Below are positions 32,184-37,215 of a stretch of DNA of 37,215 nucleotides, piece by piece (position 1 is the stretch's first letter; every line of letters begins with the position of its first letter). The DNA comes from Clostridia bacterium. Lineage in GTDB: Bacteria; Bacillota; Clostridia; Christensenellales; Borkfalkiaceae. The notes beneath the pieces were generated by a model. That model was not told the origin of the DNA. It made no database searches and worked only from the letters and a program-made list of their open reading frames with translations. The DNA lies in assembly GCA_900771345.1 (NCBI GenBank), contig CAAGNQ010000019.1, positions 1 to 37,215 of the forward strand, read 5' to 3'. A program made the position numbers and the translations under genes.

Positions 32184-33470
32184 ATGGCAAATAAAAAGAG
32201 AATTGAAACCGTATGCGTTCAAGGTGGATATACGCCAAAAAACGGTGAGCCAAGGCAAATACCTATTTATCAAAGCACAACTTTTAAGTATGACACTAGC
32301 GAGGATATGGGAAAACTTTTTGACCTGGAGGCAAGTGGCTATTTTTACACAAGGCTTCAAAACCCAACCAATGATTTGGTTGCTGCAAAATTATGCGAGT
32401 TAGAGGGTGGCACGGCTGGAATGCTCACTTCTTCAGGTCAAGCGGCAAACTTTTTTGCTATTTTTAACCTTGCAGGTTGTGGTGACCACGTTATTTCAAG
32501 TTCGGCAATATACGGTGGAACTTTTAACCTCTTTAACGTAACAATGAGAAAAATGGGAATTGATTTTACCTTTATTTCTCCTGATTCAACTAGAGAGGAA
32601 ATTCAAGCGGCGTTTAAACCAAACACAAAAGCAGTTTTTGGCGAAACTATTGCAAACCCTGCTCTTTCGGTTTTAGATATTGAACTTTTTTCATCAGTTG
32701 CTCACGAAAACGGAGTGCCGTTCATTATTGATAATACCTTTGCAACACCAATAAACTGTAGACCTATTGAATGGGGTGCAGATATAGTAACTCACTCAAC
32801 AACAAAGTATATAGACGGGCACGGAACGTCAGTTGGTGGTGCGATTATTGATGCAGGCAAGTTCGATTGGATGGCTCATAAAGATAAATTCCCAGGCTTA
32901 ACCACGCCAGACGATAGTTATCACGGAATAATCTATGCTGAAAAATTTGGCAAAGAGGGTGCGTTTATTACAAAAGCAACTGCCCAACTTATGCGTGATT
33001 TTGGCTCAATCCAATCTCCACAGCACGCATTCTACATAAATTTAGGGCTTGAGAGTTTGCACGTTAGAATGAAGCGCCATTGTGAAAACGGTCAAAAGGT
33101 GGCAGAATTCTTGCAGTCAAGCGATAAGATAGAATGGGTAAGATATTGTGGGCTTAAAGGTGATAAGTATTACGAACTCGGTCAAAAATATCTACCTAAC
33201 GGCTCTTGTGGGGTTGTAAGCTTTTCAGTTAAGGGTGGAAGAGCGCAGGCTGAAACGTTTATGAAAAATCTAAAGGTTGCGGCTATCGAAACACACGTTG
33301 CCGACGCTAGAACTTGTTGCTTGCATCCAGCGAACGCAACACATCGTCAATTAACTGATAAACAATTAGAAGAGGCAGGAATACCTCCAACGCTTATTAG
33401 GTATTCTTGTGGAATAGAGAATGCCGACGATTTGATTGAAGATTTAAAGCAGGCTCTAGAAAAGATTTAA
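32184..33470 (+). CDS. metY: O-acetylhomoserine aminocarboxypropyltransferase (sulfhydrylase)
   Basis: This PLP enzyme of the Cys/Met metabolism family makes homocysteine from O-acetylhomoserine and sulfide. Its 428 residues match MetY length. PLP is held by Lys208 (THSTTKYIDGHG); also visible are YTRLQNPTN (55-63), SSGQAANFF (83-91) and the long MetY-specific insertion HKDKFPGLTTPDDSYHG. AAAGGAG lies 7 bases before the ATG and only 18 bases separate it from smpB, so no SAM riboswitch or T-box lies directly ahead. Together with metA it forms the direct sulfhydrylation route. Confidence 0.95.
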   Translation: MANKKRIETVCVQGGYTPKNGEPRQIPIYQSTTFKYDTSEDMGKLFDLEASGYFYTRLQNPTNDLVAAKLCELEGGTAGMLTSSGQAANFFAIFNLAGCGDHVISSSAIYGGTFNLFNVTMRKMGIDFTFISPDSTREEIQAAFKPNTKAVFGETIANPALSVLDIELFSSVAHENGVPFIIDNTFATPINCRPIEWGADIVTHSTTKYIDGHGTSVGGAIIDAGKFDWMAHKDKFPGLTTPDDSYHGIIYAEKFGKEGAFITKATAQLMRDFGSIQSPQHAFYINLGLESLHVRMKRHCENGQKVAEFLQSSDKIEWVRYCGLKGDKYYELGQKYLPNGSCGVVSFSVKGGRAQAETFMKNLKVAAIETHVADARTCCLHPANATHRQLTDKQLEEAGIPPTLIRYSCGIENADDLIEDLKQALEKI

Positions 33471-33492
33471 ATAAGAAAAAGGAAAAAATACT

Positions 33493-34407
33493 ATGCCGAT
33501 TATAGTACCAAAAGATATACCAGCGAGTAAGGTTTTGCAGTCGGAAAATATATTCGTTATGAACGACCAACGCGCAATGACTCAGGATATTAGACCGTTA
33601 GAGATTGCCATCGTCAATTTAATGCCGACAAAAATCGTAACTGAAACTCAACTTATGAGGTTGCTTTCAAACTCGCCACTTCAAGTAAAAATTACTCTTG
33701 TGAGCACCGAAACATACGTGGGAACGAATACCCCTTTAGAACATTTGGAAAGGTTTTACAAACCGTTTTCAGAGATAAAGAATAGAAAGTTTGACGGTAT
33801 GATTATAACGGGTGCACCTGTTGAGGAAATAGAATTTTCAGAGGTGAAATACTGGAAAGAGCTTGAAGATATTCTAGAGTTTGCAAAAACAAACGTAACT
33901 AGTACCCTTTTTATATGTTGGGGTGCACAGGCAGGACTTCATTATTATTACGGAATTGACAAACACGTTCTCCCTAAGAAACTTTTTGGTGTATATAAAC
34001 ACAAAAAACTCGTTAGTTACGATAGATTGCTTAAAGGTACTGACGACAGGTTCTTTATGCCTCATTCTCGTCATACAACTGTTTTAGAAGAGGATATAAA
34101 AAATTGCAAAGACCTAGTGTTATTGGCGTCTTCGAAAGAGGCAGGAGCAACTATAATTCGTTCAAAGGATAATAAATTCATATTTATCACCGGCCATGCA
34201 GAATACGATAGGGATACGCTTGAGTTAGAGTATAAGAGGGACTTGGCAAAAGGTTTAAAAATAGACCCACCTGATAACTATTACGTTGACGGGGATAAAG
34301 GGGAAATAAAGATGTGCTGGGTGTCAACTGCAAATCTAATTTATATGAATTGGCTAAATCACTACGTATATCAATTAACTCCATACGATATAGATAATAT
34401 AAAATAA
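33493..34407 (+). CDS. metA: Homoserine O-acetyltransferase (MetA family)
   Basis: This 304-residue acyltransferase activates homoserine for methionine synthesis. The nucleophile is Cys142 (LFICWGAQAGLHYY), with the GHAEYD motif near 235 supplying the other catalytic residues. The residue that sets acyl specificity in this family (111) is Glu here (TGAPVEEIE), as in the acetyl-CoA-using Bacillus enzyme, rather than Gly as in the succinyl-CoA-using E. coli enzyme. That agrees with the preceding metY, which uses O-acetylhomoserine. The name MetA follows the family; the function equals that of MetX. Its 3' end carries a candidate promoter for tmRNA. Confidence 0.94.
   Translation: MPIIVPKDIPASKVLQSENIFVMNDQRAMTQDIRPLEIAIVNLMPTKIVTETQLMRLLSNSPLQVKITLVSTETYVGTNTPLEHLERFYKPFSEIKNRKFDGMIITGAPVEEIEFSEVKYWKELEDILEFAKTNVTSTLFICWGAQAGLHYYYGIDKHVLPKKLFGVYKHKKLVSYDRLLKGTDDRFFMPHSRHTTVLEEDIKNCKDLVLLASSKEAGATIIRSKDNKFIFITGHAEYDRDTLELEYKRDLAKGLKIDPPDNYYVDGDKGEIKMCWVSTANLIYMNWLNHYVYQLTPYDIDNIK
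34375..34403 (+). promoter_or_regulatory. Candidate ssrA promoter inside the metA 3' end
   Basis: TTAACT (34375-34380), a 17-base spacer and TATAAA (34398-34403). Transcription would begin near 34410, about 30 bases before mature tmRNA. Confidence 0.5.
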
Positions 34408-34414
34408 AGAATTT

Positions 34415-34436
34415 CACCAAATCCAAAGATTTGGTG
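34415..34436 (+). other. Hairpin in the 5' leader of pre-tmRNA
   Basis: CACCAAATC-CAAA-GATTTGGTG is a perfect 9-bp stem. It has no T run, so it is unlikely to end the metA transcript, and lies 4 bases before the mature 5' end. Confidence 0.5.
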
Positions 34437-34440
34437 TTAT

Positions 34441-34789
34441 GGGGACGATTCAGTTTCGATTGGGTGACTGAGTAAAGATATAAGCATACCGAAGGCTCGG
34501 CTTCGTAAAAACGGAAATTAAATTTAAATGCTAACGAACAAGTAGCATACGCAGCGTAATTTTTGCGTACGCCCTACCTGTCCTCGCTCGTTGGGATAGG
34601 ATAGGGCGTCAGTTAGACGAGGTACTGTTAGAGAAGATTTGTCGGTTTATCTAACGGAATTTTACGGCATAAGGCAGGATAAAGGTCGCCAACGGCCATA
34701 TTTTGCACGAAAAACAATCGTTGGATAAGTATGTAGAAAATTTTTATGAAGCATTCAAGACCAGAGTGCAAATCTCTGCGTCTCCACCA
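34441..34789 (+). ncRNA. ssrA: tmRNA (SsrA)
   Basis: The 349-nt RNA rescues stalled ribosomes and tags their product. The tRNA-like ends pair over 7 bp: GGGGACG (34441-34447) with CGUCUCC (34779-34785), followed by ACCA. The T arm is CAGAG-UGCAAAU-CUCUG, with G in place of the second U of the loop. The 5' D-like segment UUCAGUUUCGAUUGGG is typical. The likely tag frame starts at GCT 34530 and ends at TAA 34557-34559, giving ANEQVAYAA, which has the usual Ala first residue and an AA end for recognition by ClpXP. A strong long-range helix GCCCTA/TAGGGC (pseudoknot region) follows. Encoded CCA. Confidence 0.95.
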
Positions 34790-34790
34790 G

Positions 34791-34830
34791 AAAATACTGC
34801 AAAATAAGAAATATTCTGCTGTATTTTTAT
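34791..34830 (+). terminator. Probable ssrA terminator
   Basis: AAAATAC(t)GC pairs with GC(t)GTATTTT around an A-rich loop, followed by T5 overlap and ATTAAT. Confidence 0.5.
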
Positions 34831-34833
34831 TAA

Positions 34834-34874
34834 TAAAAAAAGGCTGTTGCTAAAATTATTTAGCAACAGCCTTT
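34834..34874 (-). terminator. Terminator of the serC-serA operon
   Basis: A perfect 16-bp stem AAAGGCTGTTGCTAAA / TTTAGCAACAGCCTTT with loop ATTA has seven T after it on the minus strand. It may also back up termination of ssrA from the other side. Confidence 0.85.
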
Positions 34875-34891
34875 AAGTTTATCAAATTAAA

Positions 34892-36058
34892 TTACTTAAT
34901 AGTTCTAACCTTAATAATATTTTCAACTGATAGAATATGGTTAAGAGCGTCGGCAGAAACCTCCTTGTCAACGTCGAGAATAGTAACTGCATACTCCCCC
35001 TTGCTCTGATTAGTTAGGTTAGAGATATTAATACCCTCGCTACCAACAGTTCCCGTGATATGAGCAAGAATATTAGCAGTATTCTTATGAAGAATAACTA
35101 ATCTAAAAGGAGTAGTTCTATCCATAGCGCAGGTAGGATAGTTAACGCTGTTAACTATATTGCCGTTTTCAATATAGTCAATAAGTTGTTTAGCAGCCAT
35201 AATAGCGCAGTTATCTTCAGCCTCTTCGGTAGACGCGCCAAGGTGAGGAATACAAATAACGTTTTTAGCACCGATAAGTTCTTCAGCAGGGAAGTCAACG
35301 ATATATTTAGCTACCTTACCAGACTCCGTTGCTTTTAATATATCGGCGTTATCAACGATTTCACCTCTAGCACAGTTGATAAGAACTGCACCGTCTTTCA
35401 TTTTTCTAATAAGCCCGGCGTTAAAAAGTCCTTTGTTTTGGTCGGGGATATAAGGGATATGAATAGTGATAAAATCGCATTCTTTAGCGATATCCTCAAG
35501 TTCCTTAACGATATTAACCTTAGCAGATAAGCGAAGAGCGGCAGAAACAGAGAGGAAAGGGTCGTAACCGTAAACCTTCATACCGAAGTCTAAAGCAGTA
35601 TTAGCAACCAAAGCACCGATAGCGCCAAGCCCGATAACCCCAAGTTTTTTACCCTTAAGTTCGTGACCGGCAAAATTAGCCTTACCTTTTTCAACCAGTT
35701 TACCAACCTCGTCACCTTGACCTTTAAGAGTTTTAACCCAGTCTTGAGCGTTAATGATATTTCTAGCACCTATTAAAAGGCAAGCAAACACAAGTTCCTT
35801 AACAGCGTTAGCGTTAGCACCAGGCGTGTTAAATACTACAACCCCCTTTTCTGCATAATCCATAACGGGAATATTATTAGTTCCAGCCCCAGCCCTTGCG
35901 ATAGCAATGGTATTTTTATCAAGAGTATAATCGTGCATCTTAAAAGAACGGAGCATAATACCAACGGGATTTTGGCAGTCACTAGCAACGTTGTAGTTAG
36001 AATCGAAAATATCGTTGATAACAGGACTGATTGCATTAAGAGTAAGAATATTTTTCAT
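34892..36058 (-). CDS. serA: D-3-phosphoglycerate dehydrogenase (short form with ACT domain)
   Basis: SerA oxidises 3-phosphoglycerate to phosphohydroxypyruvate with NAD, the first step of serine synthesis. The 388-residue product has the split substrate-binding domain (1-100 and about 295-320), the NAD-binding fold with GVIGLGAIGALVAN, the catalytic Arg in NCARGEIVDN, Glu and the His in PHLGASTEEAEDN, and a C-terminal ACT domain (about 320-388), probably for serine feedback. It lacks the intervening domain of the long type. Its ATG overlaps the serC stop codon by one base (TAATG), so translation is coupled. Confidence 0.94.
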   Translation of the reverse strand: MKNILTLNAISPVINDIFDSNYNVASDCQNPVGIMLRSFKMHDYTLDKNTIAIARAGAGTNNIPVMDYAEKGVVVFNTPGANANAVKELVFACLLIGARNIINAQDWVKTLKGQGDEVGKLVEKGKANFAGHELKGKKLGVIGLGAIGALVANTALDFGMKVYGYDPFLSVSAALRLSAKVNIVKELEDIAKECDFITIHIPYIPDQNKGLFNAGLIRKMKDGAVLINCARGEIVDNADILKATESGKVAKYIVDFPAEELIGAKNVICIPHLGASTEEAEDNCAIMAAKQLIDYIENGNIVNSVNYPTCAMDRTTPFRLVILHKNTANILAHITGTVGSEGINISNLTNQSKGEYAVTILDVDKEVSADALNHILSVENIIKVRTIK

Positions 36059-37131
36059 TATTTATTCTCCATTTCAAATTTTTTCATAAACTCGATAAGC
36101 GCCTTAACGCCCTCTAAAGGCATAGCGTTGTAGATAGACGCTCTCATACCACCGGTAACCCTGTGCCCCTTAAGAGAAACAAGCCCAGCCTTGGTAGCCT
36201 CCGAGATAAACTTAGCGTCAAGTTCCTCACTTGGTGAAACGAAAGGAACGTTCATAAGCGAACGGTCTTTAGGATTAACCTTATTAGTAAAGAAAGAAGA
36301 GTTATCGATAAAGTCATATAGTAGTTTAGCCTTTTCCTCGTTCATCTTTTGCATAACCTTAACGCCACCTAGATTTTTAAGCCATCTAAATACTAAAAGA
36401 GCCATATAGATAGGGAAACAAGGAGGAGTGTTATACAAACTGTCGTTCTTATCTTGAACGGTGTAGTTAAGCATAACTGGACAGATAGGGGAAGCGTTAT
36501 TAAGCAAATTCTTTCTAACGATAACGATAGTAAGGCCTGCAGGAGCAATATTCTTTTGAGCGCCTGCATAGATAAGCCCAAACTTTCTAACGTCAATCTC
36601 CTCACTTAAAATACAAGAACTCATATCGGAAACTAAAGTCTTATCAGTTTGAGGGAGTTCTGTATATCTAGTACCGAAAATGGTATTGTTATAGGTAGTA
36701 TGAACGTAATCAATATCCTCACGGAACTTAACCGACTTCATATCGGGGATAAAAGTATAGTTAGCCTCTTTAGAAGAAGCGGCAATAGCCATATCACCAT
36801 ATTTTTGCGCTTCCTCGAAAGCCTTAGAGGCGAAGTTGCCGGTAATAATATAATCGGCCTTGCCATTTTTAAGAAGGTTAAGAGGAACGGCAGAAAACTG
36901 TTGAGTAGCGCCACCTTGAACGAAAAGAACCGAATAATCGTCAGGGATATTCATAAGTTCACGAAGAAGAGAGTTAGCCTCAGCGTTAACAGCCATAAAA
37001 GGTTTACCACGGTGGCTCATTTCAATAATACTCATACCGGTGTTTTGGAAATCAAGAAGTTCCTTTTGAGCCTCTTTAAGAACGGGAAGAGGGAGAGTTG
37101 AAGGGCCAGCGGCAAAATTAAAAACTCGCAT
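36058..37131 (-). CDS. serC: Phosphoserine aminotransferase
   Basis: SerC converts phosphohydroxypyruvate to phosphoserine with glutamate, using PLP. The 357-residue product opens with the family start MRVFNFAAGPSTLPLPVLKE, contains MSIIEMSHRGKPF, and holds PLP on the Lys of GLIYAGAQKNIAPAGL. The frame extends upstream to 37167, but those residues do not belong to the family; AGGAG lies six bases before the ATG at 37129-37131. First gene of the serC-serA operon; serB is not adjacent, and I see none in the window. Confidence 0.95.
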   Translation of the reverse strand: MRVFNFAAGPSTLPLPVLKEAQKELLDFQNTGMSIIEMSHRGKPFMAVNAEANSLLRELMNIPDDYSVLFVQGGATQQFSAVPLNLLKNGKADYIITGNFASKAFEEAQKYGDMAIAASSKEANYTFIPDMKSVKFREDIDYVHTTYNNTIFGTRYTELPQTDKTLVSDMSSCILSEEIDVRKFGLIYAGAQKNIAPAGLTIVIVRKNLLNNASPICPVMLNYTVQDKNDSLYNTPPCFPIYMALLVFRWLKNLGGVKVMQKMNEEKAKLLYDFIDNSSFFTNKVNPKDRSLMNVPFVSPSEELDAKFISEATKAGLVSLKGHRVTGGMRASIYNAMPLEGVKALIEFMKKFEMENK

Positions 37132-37182
37132 AATATACTCCTCGGTCAAACAAGACCAAAAAATCATAATTTATTGACTCAA

Positions 37183-37211
37183 ATTATACTATTAAACGAC
37201 TTTTTTTTCAA
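37183..37211 (-). promoter_or_regulatory. serC-serA promoter
   Basis: Minus strand: TTGAAA (37206-37211), a 17-base spacer and TATAAT (37183-37188). The leader of about 45 bases contains GGTC-N6-GACC (37144-37157), just ahead of the ribosome binding site. Confidence 0.7.
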
Positions 37212-37215
37212 GTAA

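Noticed and set aside
36649..37101. 150-codon open frame antisense to serC
   Set aside because: serC is complete and conserved on the other strand; the antisense product has no recognisable features.
1..37215. CRISPR array, insertion sequence, toxin-antitoxin or defence system
   Set aside because: No spaced direct repeats, transposase, integrase or paired small-gene signature was seen; the lone methyltransferase has no partner nuclease.

Overview
The window is AT-rich and densely packed with housekeeping genes from a low-GC Gram-positive bacterium, most likely an uncultured member of the Clostridia. Supporting evidence: sigma-A-type promoters (TTGxxx-17/18-TATAAT) with purine-rich ribosome binding sites; sporulation genes (spoIIE, spoVT, a spoVB/yabM-type flippase) with a textbook sigma-G promoter in front of spoVT; meso-diaminopimelate dehydrogenase; and the Firmicutes-style order secG-rnr-smpB-ssrA. 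The species cannot be named from this sequence alone.

Layout. 1-2530: a cut-off exported protein, an unrecognised cytoplasmic protein, a membrane-anchored SH3-like protein and a lytic transglycosylase. 2546-4193: tRNA-Leu(GAG) with a terminator, a small structured stretch, a Bfd-like [2Fe-2S] protein and the ATPase ychF. 4329-10341: argS with a coupled HAD phosphatase, then a flavoprotein, rho and an orphan DNA methyltransferase. 10489-14883: a type II topoisomerase pair, called parE-parC. 14916-23640: spoIIE on the minus strand, then ddh, a membrane-anchored metallo-beta-lactamase-fold protein, spoVT, the spoVB-like flippase, dusB, a nitrilase-fold protein that has lost its catalytic residues, and trmL. 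23789-29263: a Na/phosphate symporter and the lower-glycolysis operon pgk-tpiA-gpmI. 29373-34789: secG, rnr, smpB, metY, metA and the tmRNA gene ssrA. 34892-37131: the serC-serA serine operon on the minus strand.

How the genes connect. rnr, smpB and ssrA form the ribosome-rescue module, interrupted here by a two-gene O-acetylhomoserine route to homocysteine. pgk-tpiA-gpmI supplies 3-phosphoglycerate, which serA-serC turns into serine. ddh, the transglycosylase and the flippase belong to cell-wall metabolism. spoIIE acts in sigma-F activation, and spoVT is a late forespore regulator.

I found no mobile element, CRISPR array, phage, defence island or convincing new multi-gene system. The points most worth checking are small: a perfect LexA-type palindrome, a possible leaderless transcript, an operator-like repeat inside the phosphate symporter promoter, the catalytically stripped nitrilase homologue, a ParC without the usual acidic quinolone-binding residue, a minimal RNase R, and metY-metA lodged between smpB and ssrA. 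Several gene starts are placed at internal codons, for the reasons given in each entry.
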